From Corynebacterium wankanglinii (GTDB lineage: Bacteria; Actinomycetota; Actinomycetes; Mycobacteriales; Mycobacteriaceae), in NCBI GenBank assembly GCA_014490595.1, contig CP061031.1, forward strand, positions 558,001-622,000: a DNA stretch of 64,000 bases, in the 5' to 3' direction. The notes beneath the pieces are model-generated. The model did no database searches, was not told the origin of the DNA, and saw only the letters and a program-made list of their open reading frames with translations. The position numbers were made by a program, and so were the translations under genes. This document shows, one piece after another, positions 56,165 to 64,000 of the stretch (the stretch's first letter is position 1; every line of letters starts with the position of its first letter).

Positions 56165-56650
56165 GTGAATGTTTACCGTCGTTGTTGCCGCCCCGGATGC
56201 GGCCGGCCTGCCGTGGCCACGCTGATCTACGCGTACGCGGACTCGACGGCAGTGGTCGGCCCGCTTGCCCCCGCTCCCGACCCGCACGCGTGGGACCTGT
56301 GCGAGCGCCACTCCGCCCACATTACGGCCCCGGTGGGGTGGGAGTTGGTGCGCGTCGAGCACGTCGAGCTTGACGACGACGCCGTGGACGCCGGGGATGA
56401 TCAGGACGACGAAAACACCGACATCACTGCCCTTGCCGCGGCGGTCCGCGAAGCGGGGCGGGTGACAACGGGCCTGGTGGAGACCGGCCAAGATCCGATC
56501 GAGTATTCGGCGGAGAAGGATTTCAACAACCCCGATACCTCCAACCACCCGGTGCACCGCACCAAGCGCGTGGAGGAGCAGATTGCAGCGCACAAGGCTG
56601 CGCGCCGCTCCCACCTGCGCATCGTTCCCGACCCCGAGGGTGGTGAGTGA
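56165..56650 (+). CDS. DUF3499-family protein
   Basis: 161 residues. The N-terminus RRCCRPGCGRPAVATLIYAY with CC-x3-C and a later WDLCERHSAHITAP looks like a small zinc-binding domain (Cys/His). The rest is acidic and probably disordered (VELDDDAVDAGDDQDDENTD), ending with a basic helix. Conserved beside pmmA in mycolic-acid bacteria. Function unknown. GTG 56165 follows TAGACT by exactly 7 bases, so it is probably leaderless. Confidence 0.85.
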   Translation: MNVYRRCCRPGCGRPAVATLIYAYADSTAVVGPLAPAPDPHAWDLCERHSAHITAPVGWELVRVEHVELDDDAVDAGDDQDDENTDITALAAAVREAGRVTTGLVETGQDPIEYSAEKDFNNPDTSNHPVHRTKRVEEQIAAHKAARRSHLRIVPDPEGGE

Positions 56651-56686
56651 GCAGCTGGGCCGAGCAGGCGCGATAAGATGACGCCC

Positions 56687-58066
56687 ATGGCAATTGAGCA
56701 CACAAGTGAGACGCTGACAAGCGTGATCAAGGCGTACGACGTCCGCGGCGTTGTCGGGGGGACCATCGACGAGGACTTCGTCCGCACCGCGGGCGCCGCG
56801 TTCGCTCGCATTGTGCGCGGGGAGGGGGAGACCCGCATTGCGGTGGGCCACGACATGCGCCCGTCGTCTCCCGCGTTGTCCGAGGCTTTCGCGGAAGGCG
56901 CGGCAAGCCAGGGCGTCGATGTGACGCTGCTGGGGCTGACCTCCACCGACGAGCTGTACTTTGTGGCCGGTACCCAGCGCTGCGCCGGCGCGATGTTCAC
57001 CGCGTCGCACAACCCGGCGCAGTACAACGGCATCAAGCTGTGCCGCGCGGGCGCGACCCCGGTGTCCACGGACACGGGTTTGAGTGAGATCGCCCGGATG
57101 ATCCTCGAGGGCGTGCCGGAATTCGCGGGGGAACCTGGGGTCGTCGAGAAGCATGATGCCCTCGGCGAGTACGCCTCCTACCTGCGCGAACTTGTCCCGG
57201 TGCCGGACCGGCGCACGCTTGTGGTGGCTGTGGATGCGGCCAACGGCATGGCTGGCATGACGGTGCCGGCAGTGCTCGGAGGGCTGGGCAACATTGACAT
57301 CCGCCCGTTGTACTTCGAGCTCGACGGCACCTTCCCCAACCACGAGGCGAACCCCCTGGATCCGAAGAACCTGGTGGACCTGCAGAAGTTCACGGTTGAG
57401 CAGGGGGCGGACATCGGCTTGGCGTTCGACGGAGACGCGGACCGCTGCTTCGTGGTGGACGAGCGTGGGCAGGCGGTGTCCCCGTCCGCGATCACCGCGC
57501 TGATTGCCACCCGCACTCTGGCACAGCACCCGGGTGCGACGATCATCCACAACCTCATTACCTCCCGTGCGGTTCCGGAGGTCGTCGCAGAGCGCGGCGG
57601 CACCGCAGTGCGTACCCGTGTGGGCCACTCCTACATCAAGGCGCAGATGGCCGAGCACGGAGCGCTGTTCGGCGGGGAGCACTCGGCGCACTACTACTTT
57701 TCCGAGTTCTTCAACGCGGACTCCGGCCTGGTGGCGGCGCTGCACGTGCTCGCCGCGCTAGCGGAGCAGGACGCGCCGCTGAGCGAGCTGATGGGGGCAT
57801 ACGACCGTTACGCCGCCTCCGGGGAGATCAACTCCGAGGTTGCCGATCAGGCCGCGGCCACCCAGCGCGTGGTGGACGCGTTCCGCGACCGCGCTGAGTC
57901 TGTGGACACGCTCGACGGTGTGACGGTGCAGCTGAAGGATTCCAAGGCGTGGTTTAACGTCCGCGCCTCCAACACCGAGCCGTTGTTGCGCCTGAACGCG
58001 GAGGCTCCCACCCGCGAGGAGGTAGACGCGCTCACGAGCGAGATCCTCGGCATCATCCGCGGGTAG
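56687..58066 (+). CDS. pmmA: Phosphomannomutase
   Basis: 459 residues. Interconverts mannose-6-phosphate and mannose-1-phosphate for GDP-mannose. The catalytic serine loop FTASHNPAQYNGIK, metal loop FDGDADRCFVVDE, substrate loop GGEHSAHYYFSEF and phosphate loop RASNTEPLLRLN are complete. ATG 56687 is chosen because TAAGAT ends 7 bases before it. An upstream ATG 56678 lies within the promoter hexamer. Follows DUF3499 by 36 bases and works with manA and manC in this window. Confidence 0.94.
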   Translation: MAIEHTSETLTSVIKAYDVRGVVGGTIDEDFVRTAGAAFARIVRGEGETRIAVGHDMRPSSPALSEAFAEGAASQGVDVTLLGLTSTDELYFVAGTQRCAGAMFTASHNPAQYNGIKLCRAGATPVSTDTGLSEIARMILEGVPEFAGEPGVVEKHDALGEYASYLRELVPVPDRRTLVVAVDAANGMAGMTVPAVLGGLGNIDIRPLYFELDGTFPNHEANPLDPKNLVDLQKFTVEQGADIGLAFDGDADRCFVVDERGQAVSPSAITALIATRTLAQHPGATIIHNLITSRAVPEVVAERGGTAVRTRVGHSYIKAQMAEHGALFGGEHSAHYYFSEFFNADSGLVAALHVLAALAEQDAPLSELMGAYDRYAASGEINSEVADQAAATQRVVDAFRDRAESVDTLDGVTVQLKDSKAWFNVRASNTEPLLRLNAEAPTREEVDALTSEILGIIRG

Positions 58067-58091
58067 GTCTCCGCGCGTAGGCTCGCGCGGT

Positions 58092-59093
58092 ATGAGCGGA
58101 TTTTCCAGGGAAGAGGCGCGCTTCTTCGACGTTGCCCACGAGGGCGCGCAAATTCGGGCGGTGGGGCAGGCGGCGCATTCGCTTTCCGGCTTAACTGGGC
58201 TGCGGCCCCGCAGCGTGGTGGTGCTGCCGACCGACCACGTGGCAGCAGCTGCCGCTCGCGCGGTGGTCACCCTCGTTGGCGAGCTGGAGGTTCCAGTGGT
58301 GATCACCGACGTGCTCCCCGCGTACGTAGGCCCGCTCGATGTCGTTGTGGTGGTGGGCGACAACGCCGGACGCGACGATGCGTTGCGGGGGCTGATCACC
58401 GCCGCGGGCCGCGGTGCCGAGACTGTCCTCGCAGGTCCGGATAGGGGGCCACTGCTTGACGACGCGCCGCAGGCCACCACCGTCATCCCGGCGCTGCCCA
58501 ACACCGCAGGCGCTTCCCCGTTGCGTTCGGGCGCGGTGCTGGGGGCGATACTTGCCCTCCCGCGGCAGCCCGCAGAGGTTGTGGCCGAACGTTTCGAGCT
58601 GCTTGCTAGCGAAGCAGATGCGGAGTTGGAATTGGCCTCCCCGCAGCGCGATGCGGCGACTAACCCGGCCCGCCAGCTGCGCGCCCAGGCCGACGGCGCC
58701 CGGGTGGTGCACACCGGGCTCGGCCGCGGTGGCAGCGCTGCCGCAGGTGTTGCTGCGGCCCTGTGGTCGACTCACGGCATCCCGTCCGGCGTGGTTGACG
58801 CCGACGAGCTCGCGCAGGCGATTGAGCGGGCTCAGCAGGCAAATCCGGCGGGACCGGCAGACGATATCTTCTATGACCCGTACCTTGACGGGCCCTCGGA
58901 ACTGGTAGGTTTAACAACCGTTGTTTGGTCGTGCGAGACCACCGTCCCGGTGGTTCAGGCGGGCAGCCGGGTGGAGACCGCGGAGACGGACTCCGCTGAC
59001 GCGGCGGCCCGCGCGGCGCGTCTGGTTGCCCGGGCGTACGCTGCGACGGCGCTGGACGCCGACGCCGCGGATTCCGCCGCCACGGACGAGTAG
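58092..59093 (+). CDS. TobH-like SIS-fold protein of the GDP-mannose cluster
   Basis: 333 residues, MSGFSREEARFFDVAHEGAQ start. Two Rossmann-like units (VVVLPTDHVAAAAARAVVTL, VVVVVGDNAGRDDALRGLIT) suggest a phosphosugar isomerase fold like the bifunctional PMI/PGI family. The usual SIS signature residues are not evident. The family lies between pmmA and manA in most actinobacteria, so a role in mannose metabolism is likely but unproven. TAGGCT lies 8 bases before ATG. ManA starts 10 bases after its stop. Confidence 0.78.
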   Translation: MSGFSREEARFFDVAHEGAQIRAVGQAAHSLSGLTGLRPRSVVVLPTDHVAAAAARAVVTLVGELEVPVVITDVLPAYVGPLDVVVVVGDNAGRDDALRGLITAAGRGAETVLAGPDRGPLLDDAPQATTVIPALPNTAGASPLRSGAVLGAILALPRQPAEVVAERFELLASEADAELELASPQRDAATNPARQLRAQADGARVVHTGLGRGGSAAAGVAAALWSTHGIPSGVVDADELAQAIERAQQANPAGPADDIFYDPYLDGPSELVGLTTVVWSCETTVPVVQAGSRVETAETDSADAAARAARLVARAYAATALDADAADSAATDE

Positions 59094-59103
59094 AAGGAGA
59101 GAC

Positions 59104-60282
59104 ATGGAACACCTCTCGGGAGCTCTGCGCCCCTACACATGGGGCTCGCACACGTTGATAGCCGAGCTGCGGGGCGAGCCTTCGCCGAGTGCGCAACCCC
59201 AGGCTGAACTGTGGTTCGGCGCGCACCCGGCGGCGCCGGCAACGGTGGGCGGTATTGGCCTCGACGAGGTCATCGCCGCCGACCCAGATGCTGCCCTCGG
59301 CCCCCGGGTGCAAGCCGAGCACGGCGACCAACTGCCGTTCCTAGTCAAGCTCCTCGCAGCTGCGGCGCCGCTGAGCATTCAGGCCCACCCATCGCTTGAG
59401 CAGGCGCAGGAGGGCTTCGAGCGGGAGAACGCGCAAGGTATCGCGCTCGGCAGCGCGAACCGCAACTACAAGGACCCGAACCACAAGCCGGAGCTCATCG
59501 TCGCCCTCACGCCGTTTCGCGCGCTGGCGGGTTTCCGTCCGGCAACCGACACCGCCGCGTTCTTTGCGGCGCTGTCGTGCCCTGAACTGGACCGCTACGC
59601 GTCCCTGCTGCCCGCAGACAGCGACGGCGACCTGCGTGCGCTGTTCACCACGCTGATTTCACTGCCGACGCAACCGCGGGTGGAGCTGATCGACGCGGTG
59701 GCGCACTGTGCCGAACACCTCGTCTCGCAGGGCCACCACGCAGCGTGGATGACGGAGGCGGCGCAGGTCTTCCTCGAGCTCAACGAGGCGTATCCCGGCG
59801 ACGTGGGCGTGTTGGCCGCGCTGCTGCTCAACGTCCTCACGCTTGCGCCCGGCGAAGCGGCGTTTCTCCGGGCGGGCCAGCTGCACGCGTACCTGTCTGG
59901 CCTCGGTGTAGAAGTCATGGCGAATTCGGACAACGTGCTGCGCGGTGGCCTGACCACCAAGCACGTGGACGTGGCGGAGCTGGTTCGCGTGCTGGATTTC
60001 ACCACTCTGGATAACCCCAGGGCGGAGACGGTGCCTTCCCGTGGCGGCGTCGAGTTTGCCCTGCCTGTAGACAGCTTTGCGGTCCGCATGCACGAGCTTG
60101 CCGAGGGCGAGACGCTGCGTATGCGCGAAGACGGCCCTGCGATCGTGCTGTGCACCGCCGGGACCGTCGTGGCTGGCGATTTCACACTCACCCAGGGCAA
60201 CGCGGCTTGGGTGCCGGCCAGCGACGGGGAAGTAGCGCTCACGGCAACGGGCCCGGCGCAGCTGTTTGTCGCCACTGCGTAG
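59104..60282 (+). CDS. manA: Mannose-6-phosphate isomerase
   Basis: 392 residues, type I enzyme. Converts fructose-6-phosphate to mannose-6-phosphate and so feeds pmmA and manC. Zinc ligands are in PLSIQAHPSLEQA (Gln, His), ELIVALTPF (Glu) and FLRAGQLHAYLSG (His). The catalytic region MANSDNVLRGGLTTKHVDV is intact. GAAGGAGAG is the ribosome site of ATG 59104. No sahH gene follows, unlike in C. glutamicum. Confidence 0.94.
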   Translation: MEHLSGALRPYTWGSHTLIAELRGEPSPSAQPQAELWFGAHPAAPATVGGIGLDEVIAADPDAALGPRVQAEHGDQLPFLVKLLAAAAPLSIQAHPSLEQAQEGFERENAQGIALGSANRNYKDPNHKPELIVALTPFRALAGFRPATDTAAFFAALSCPELDRYASLLPADSDGDLRALFTTLISLPTQPRVELIDAVAHCAEHLVSQGHHAAWMTEAAQVFLELNEAYPGDVGVLAALLLNVLTLAPGEAAFLRAGQLHAYLSGLGVEVMANSDNVLRGGLTTKHVDVAELVRVLDFTTLDNPRAETVPSRGGVEFALPVDSFAVRMHELAEGETLRMREDGPAIVLCTAGTVVAGDFTLTQGNAAWVPASDGEVALTATGPAQLFVATA

Positions 60283-60356
60283 GCTCAGCATAAACGCAAT
60301 CGGTGCCGGCCTGCGCCGTAGGGGTGGCCGGGGCGTAAACCTGCCGCCAGTGGGAG

Positions 60357-60395
60357 GGGCCGCCATCTAGCGCTTCGCAATGAAGCTAGCGGCCC
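60357..60395. terminator. Stem-loop between manA and the proline-rich gene
   Basis: GGGCCGC...CTAG-CGCTTC pairs with GAAG-CTAG-CGGCCC, with small interior mismatches. The right arm contains the stop of the leftward proline-rich gene (60386-60388). It could serve the two convergent genes, although no T-tract is present. Confidence 0.45.
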
Positions 60396-61402
60396 GCGCG
60401 GCCCGTGAACTTGTCAATCTTGTCAATGACGTCGCGCGGAGTCATGCCCTGGTTTTCGTGCGGGTAGCCCGCGACGTCCTCCTTTCCCGGCACGCGCGTC
60501 TGGGCTGCAGGGGCATTCGGCGTGGCGGGCGGGTGCGCTGCAGCTGGCTGGGCTGGGGCCGCGGGCTCTGAAGCGCCGCGGTCTGCGCCATTGGCCGTGC
60601 GAGGTTCCACCTCCTGCCGCGGGGCCGTTCCAGCTGGGCCTCCCTGTGCGGCCTGCTCTGCGGTCTCAGTCGGCGGTTCCTGCCCCTCGTGGACGGCCCC
60701 TGGTTCGCTTCCAGGATTGGCTCCTTCCTGCGGGCGGCTGGGCGGCTGGACGGCAGGCTGGCCGGTGGGCTCGGCTGGTTCCGTCGGTGGTGTTTCGGAA
60801 CCGCCGGGCGCGGGCGTCGCGGGGGTGCCGCTCGGGGGTGCCCCGGTACCGGGCGCGCTGTGCCCGCCCGGTACCGGCGTAGGAGTGCGCGAGCTGGTGT
60901 GCCCGGAAGCGGGCGACGGCTCGGTGCTTGGGCGATCGGTTCCCTGGGGTGCCGCCGTCGGTGCCGGGGACGGGACGATGTTGGAGGGGCGGTACACGCG
61001 CGGCGGCTGTCCTGGTCCCGGTGCTGGGGCCACTACGGCGTGCGGGGGCATGTAGGGGTCGCGCTCCGCGTTGTAGCCGGATGGCGCCGCACCTGCCACG
61101 TGCCGGAGCTCGCGCGGCTCGGCCTCAGCGGCTGCCTGCCGGCCATGTTCGCGCGCCTGGTTGCTGGAGCTGCGCACGGTGCGGGTTTCGTCCTCGGTCA
61201 CGGTAGCGGTGGTCGGGCTGGATGCCGACCGGCCCGCCGGGGCTGTGGAACTCGGATCGGAGGTACCCGCCGCGTCGGCTGTGAACCCGGCGCGGTTGTT
61301 CTGCCCCGGCGTGGAGGTGGCCCAGACGGTGAAACCGACGAGGGCCGCTAGCACAACACCCGCGCCGAAAAACACGGACACCCGGCGTGCTGTCCCTTCC
61401 AC
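60386..61402 (-). CDS. Proline-rich membrane-anchored protein of unknown function
   Basis: 338 residues from GTG 61402, which has GGGAGGAG about 6-8 bases upstream. One membrane helix (VSVFFGAGVVLAALVGFTVW, residues about 8-27) is followed by some 280 residues rich in Pro, Ala, Thr and Glu without fold (PTPVPGGHSAPGTGAPPSGT). The end is a short helix, DVIDKIDKFTGRAG. It looks like an envelope-spanning spacer with an outward end. It lies where C. glutamicum has sahH. A longer start at 61474 would lie inside the probable TATAAA promoter. Confidence 0.7.
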   Translation of the reverse strand: MEGTARRVSVFFGAGVVLAALVGFTVWATSTPGQNNRAGFTADAAGTSDPSSTAPAGRSASSPTTATVTEDETRTVRSSSNQAREHGRQAAAEAEPRELRHVAGAAPSGYNAERDPYMPPHAVVAPAPGPGQPPRVYRPSNIVPSPAPTAAPQGTDRPSTEPSPASGHTSSRTPTPVPGGHSAPGTGAPPSGTPATPAPGGSETPPTEPAEPTGQPAVQPPSRPQEGANPGSEPGAVHEGQEPPTETAEQAAQGGPAGTAPRQEVEPRTANGADRGASEPAAPAQPAAAHPPATPNAPAAQTRVPGKEDVAGYPHENQGMTPRDVIDKIDKFTGRAGR

Positions 61403-61628
61403 GGTGCGCTCCTCCCGCAGGTCACGTTGGACCCGTGTTTGATCACAACTTGATAACTTTTTGTTCTGCAGCACTGTTTATAGCACGCGAATGGTGATTA
61501 CGGAACCCCTTTCGCGGGTCCGTTACAGCGCGTTTGCCTGCCCCGGGGTAGGTGTATGCCGTATATAGATGGATAGAAGGCATCGCGTGGGCGTCCGCTC
61601 GCGCACATCGAAGGGAAGGAACGCCGCA

Positions 61629-61982
61629 GTGAGTACTTGGGACGAGGAGATTTTCACGGTCGACACCAACACGGACTTTCTGGACGAGTTGGTGGACCTC
61701 GATTTTGAGGAAATCTTCGAGGCGGTCCGCGACGCGGTTCTGCTGGCAGCGAAGCAGGATGCGCCCAGCGAGGACGAGCTGCTCAACGGCCAGGCCGCCG
61801 CCACCATCGCTGCGATCTGGGCAGGAGCGCCGTTTTCCGCTGGAGAGATCGCGGAAAACTACCCGTTTATCCGCCGTCGCCCGGACGAGATGGACGAGCA
61901 GCTGGTGGAGTCCGCTGCCGTGGTGCTGGAGGAAGCCGACACCGACCAGGATCTTGAGCAGTTCCTGGAAGCACTGGCGTAG
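61629..61982 (+). CDS. DUF4259-family protein
   Basis: 117 residues, STWDEEIFTVDTNTDFLDEL start, which is the DUF4259 hallmark (a short W-D-x-x-x-F motif followed by helices). Very acidic, all-helical, cytoplasmic. Function unknown. GTG 61629 follows GGAAGGA by about 8 bases. A TATATA/TATAGA promoter-like stretch lies 60-70 bases upstream. The tmk gene begins 4 bases after its stop, so the two are probably co-transcribed. Confidence 0.8.
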   Translation: MSTWDEEIFTVDTNTDFLDELVDLDFEEIFEAVRDAVLLAAKQDAPSEDELLNGQAAATIAAIWAGAPFSAGEIAENYPFIRRRPDEMDEQLVESAAVVLEEADTDQDLEQFLEALA

Positions 61983-61986
61983 CGGC

Positions 61987-62595
61987 ATGATCGTCGCGGT
62001 AGAAGGTATTGACGGGGCGGGGAAGAACACGCTCGTCACCGCTGTCCAGCAGCGCTCTGGGGCGGACACGCTCGCCTTTCCCCGCTACGCGGATTCCGTG
62101 CATGCGCAGCTGGCGCACGATGCGCTCCACGGCCGGATGGGTGATCTGACGGATTCGGCGTTCGGCATGGCCACCCTCTTCGCGCTGGACAGGCATGGGG
62201 CCAAATCGCTTCTCGACGGCTTCGCGGCCGCACCGGATCGCGTAATTATCTTGGACCGCTACGTCGCCTCCAACGCGGCTTACACGAAGGCGCGAACCGG
62301 GGACCCGGCGGCCGTGAAATGGGTGTACGAGCTCGAGTTTGAAAAGCTTTCGCTGCCGAAGCCGGACCTGCAGGTGCTGGTGGACACCAACCCGGATGTG
62401 GCGCGCGAGCGCGCTGCGGCCCGCGAGGAGCAGGACGAGTCGCGTACCCGCGACCGCTACGAGCGCGACGCCGGGCTGCAGGCCGCAACATTCGAGGCGT
62501 ACGCGGAATTGGCGGAGATGAACTGGGGGAGTCGGTGGCTTCGGACCTCGGATCCGGCGGTTATCATGCAGGCATTGGGCGAGCTGGCGCAGTAA
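61987..62595 (+). CDS. tmk: Thymidylate kinase
   Basis: 202 residues. Phosphorylates dTMP to dTDP. The P-loop GIDGAGKNT is at residues 7-15, ILDRYVASNAAYTKAR holds the DR(Y/F) motif, and DESRTRDRYERD is the LID region. ATG 61987 is 4 bases after the DUF4259 stop. No ribosome site is visible, so translation is probably coupled. It is upstream of mtrA by 20 bases, the usual order in Corynebacterium. Confidence 0.93.
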   Translation: MIVAVEGIDGAGKNTLVTAVQQRSGADTLAFPRYADSVHAQLAHDALHGRMGDLTDSAFGMATLFALDRHGAKSLLDGFAAAPDRVIILDRYVASNAAYTKARTGDPAAVKWVYELEFEKLSLPKPDLQVLVDTNPDVARERAAAREEQDESRTRDRYERDAGLQAATFEAYAELAEMNWGSRWLRTSDPAVIMQALGELAQ

Positions 62596-62615
62596 GCACG
62601 TAGTGAGGAGGACGC

Positions 62616-63299
62616 ATGGCCCCGAAGATTCTCGTCGTGGACGATGATCCCGCGATCAACGAGATGTTGACCATCGTGTTGGAGGCAGAGGGTTTCCAAA
62701 CCAGCTCGGTGACCGACGGGGCCGAGGCGGTGGCGTCCTTCCGTTCCTTCGACCCGGATCTGATTCTGTTGGACCTGATGTTGCCGGGCATGAATGGCAT
62801 TGACATCTGCCGTGAGATCCGCAAAGAGTCCGCGGTGCCGATTGTCATGCTCACCGCGAAGACGGACACGGTGGACGTGGTGCTGGGCTTGGAGTCTGGC
62901 GCGGACGACTACATCACCAAGCCGTTCAAGCCGAAGGAGCTTGTCGCACGCATCCGCGCCCGCCTGCGCCGCACTGATGATACGCCGGCGGACGTGCTGG
63001 AGGTTGGTGATCTCACCGTGGATGTGCCACAGCACACCGTCACCCGGGGCGAGGAAGAGATCCAGCTGACTCCGCTGGAGTTCGACCTGCTGGTGGAGAT
63101 GGCCCGCAAGCCCAACCAGGTGCACTCGCGCGAGGAGCTGCTGGAATCGGTGTGGGGCTACCGCAACGCTTCGGACACCCGTCTGGTCAACGTGCATGTG
63201 CAGCGACTGCGCTCCAAGATTGAGCACGACCCGGAAAACCCGGAGATCATCCTCACCGTGCGTGGCGTGGGGTACAAGACCGGGAAGTCGGAGGTGTAG
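62616..63299 (+). CDS. mtrA: Response regulator of the MtrAB two-component system
   Basis: 227 residues, OmpR type. Receiver domain with acidic pocket (VVDDDP), phosphorylated Asp53 (LLDLMLPG) and Lys102 (ITKPFKP). Winged-helix DNA-binding domain with LTPLEFDLLVEMARKPNQVH and TRLVNVHVQRLRSKIE. Controls cell-wall and osmotic response genes in corynebacteria and mycobacteria. GAGGAGGAC is the ribosome site. Its C-terminal codons (SEV) carry the ribosome site of mtrB. Confidence 0.96.
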   Translation: MAPKILVVDDDPAINEMLTIVLEAEGFQTSSVTDGAEAVASFRSFDPDLILLDLMLPGMNGIDICREIRKESAVPIVMLTAKTDTVDVVLGLESGADDYITKPFKPKELVARIRARLRRTDDTPADVLEVGDLTVDVPQHTVTRGEEEIQLTPLEFDLLVEMARKPNQVHSREELLESVWGYRNASDTRLVNVHVQRLRSKIEHDPENPEIILTVRGVGYKTGKSEV

Positions 63300-63302
63300 C
63301 AC

Positions 63303-64000
63303 CTGGACGCCATACGTCGTGGCCGTGACCGGATCCGGCACGCCTGGACCACCCGGCTGCAGGTGCGCTTCGTGGGCACGGTGCTGCTCGTGTCCACCGT
63401 TGTCATGTCGGTGCTCGGCTTCGCCTTGGCATCCGTGGTCACCGACCGGATCACCGCCGCGAAGATCGACGCCGCCACAGTGGAGATCGAGCGCGCCCGA
63501 GCAACGGTGGAATACCAGTTGGCCAACTCCGGGTCATCGGCATCGCTGCAGGCGCGGTTGAACTCTGCGCGCGCCGGGTTGACCCAGCGTGCGCAGGAAA
63601 GCGGCGACTCGGCCAGTTTCTACGAACCCGTGCTGGTGGTGGAAGCCCCCAACGGCTCGGTGACGTCGTCGCCGGAGGCCTACCAGATACCGAAACGCCT
63701 CGGGGACTTTGTCACGGACGGCAACGTTGCCTACCAGTTCGCGTCGGTGGAGCGGCCGGACGGCTCCGCGTACGACGCGCTCATCGTCGGCACGCCGACC
63801 AACGCCGACGTGCCTAATCTGCGCCTCTACATCGTGATGAACATGGAAAGTGAGGCCTCCACCGTTGCACTCATGCGCGGCATCCTGGCTTCCGCGGCGG
63901 TGATCGTGGTGGTGTTGCTGATGGGTATCTCGTGGCTAGCGTCCCAGCAGATCGTCGCGCCGGTGCGCTCTGCTTCGCGTACCGCGCAGCGCTTTGCGTC
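63303..64000 (+). CDS. mtrB: Sensor histidine kinase MtrB, 3' end beyond window
   Basis: The first 232 codons. N-terminal basic segment (RRGRDRIRHAWTTRLQ), first membrane helix (GTVLLVSTVVMSVLGFALAS), an extracellular sensor part of about 150 residues (YEPVLVVEAPNGSVTSSPEA), second membrane helix (LASAAVIVVVLLMGISWLAS) and the beginning of the HAMP linker (QQIVAPVRSASRTA). The frame follows mtrA directly (TAG CAC CTG). The only codon with a ribosome site is CTG 63303 (GGAGGTG, 6 bases upstream). No ATG, GTG or TTG lies before the conserved part. Partner of MtrA. Confidence 0.88.
   Translation, partial: MDAIRRGRDRIRHAWTTRLQVRFVGTVLLVSTVVMSVLGFALASVVTDRITAAKIDAATVEIERARATVEYQLANSGSSASLQARLNSARAGLTQRAQESGDSASFYEPVLVVEAPNGSVTSSPEAYQIPKRLGDFVTDGNVAYQFASVERPDGSAYDALIVGTPTNADVPNLRLYIVMNMESEASTVALMRGILASAAVIVVVLLMGISWLASQQIVAPVRSASRTAQRFA

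Overview
The window looks like a chromosomal segment of a high-GC Corynebacterium. The evidence is the gene content and the order of the core genes: metY-metX, icd, xth, trpS, upp, lpdA, pyc, accBC, an AccD/AccE/Maf cluster, birA, purK-purE, the lcpA/wbbL/GDP-mannose locus with whcD, manA, tmk and mtrA-mtrB. This is close to the backbone I remember for C. glutamicum. The species cannot be fixed from the sequence alone.

Layout. 1-840 is a lower-GC patch read leftwards. It holds a truncated YjdF-family (DUF2992) gene, a multi-hairpin leader RNA in front of it, and a tiny membrane-peptide gene with its own terminator. 840-5200 has a beheaded SbcD-like phosphoesterase, metY-metX, a broken DUF559-like gene and a patch of short inverted repeats. 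5200-10210 carries icd, xth, a lipoprotein, and bioB-bsaP behind a textbook BioQ operator. 10210-11320 is an accessory patch: a gntR fragment joined to a membrane tail, a small unknown protein and a low-GC membrane protein. 11320-16100 has trpS, a CmtR/metal-ATPase operon and a YihY protein. 16060-21150 is a leftward cell-envelope run: dacB, a TRIC-type channel, an unknown protein, and an NlpC/P60 enzyme with a small helical partner. 21220-28960 has upp, an XRE regulator, an M20 hydrolase, lpdA and pyc. 29160-43660 is fatty-acid and biotin metabolism (accBC, accD, accE, birA) interspersed with maf, a sulfurtransferase, an S1 protease, a Cj0069-family gene, a YGQ-rich DUF4282 protein and a large catalase. 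43660-46600 has an acetolactate decarboxylase divergent from purK-purE. 46611-48398 is a complete IS30-family element. 48400-63300 carries an AbgT transporter, lcpA, wbbL, GDP-mannose synthesis genes, whcD, manA, a proline-rich protein, tmk and mtrA. The window ends inside mtrB.

How the genes fit together. Pyruvate carboxylase, acyl-CoA carboxylase and biotin synthase all depend on biotin, and birA, bioB and bsaP lie in the same window. lcpA, wbbL, pmmA, the guanylyltransferase and manA supply GDP-mannose and arabinogalactan linkage chemistry for the mycolate cell wall.

Two window-wide patterns matter to a reader. First, at least ten otherwise ordinary genes carry frameshifts, mostly single missing bases in G/C runs. 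The most likely cause is assembly error, so these should not be read as true pseudogenes without checking. Second, many genes look leaderless: a TAnnnT -10 hexamer sits exactly 7 bases before the start codon.
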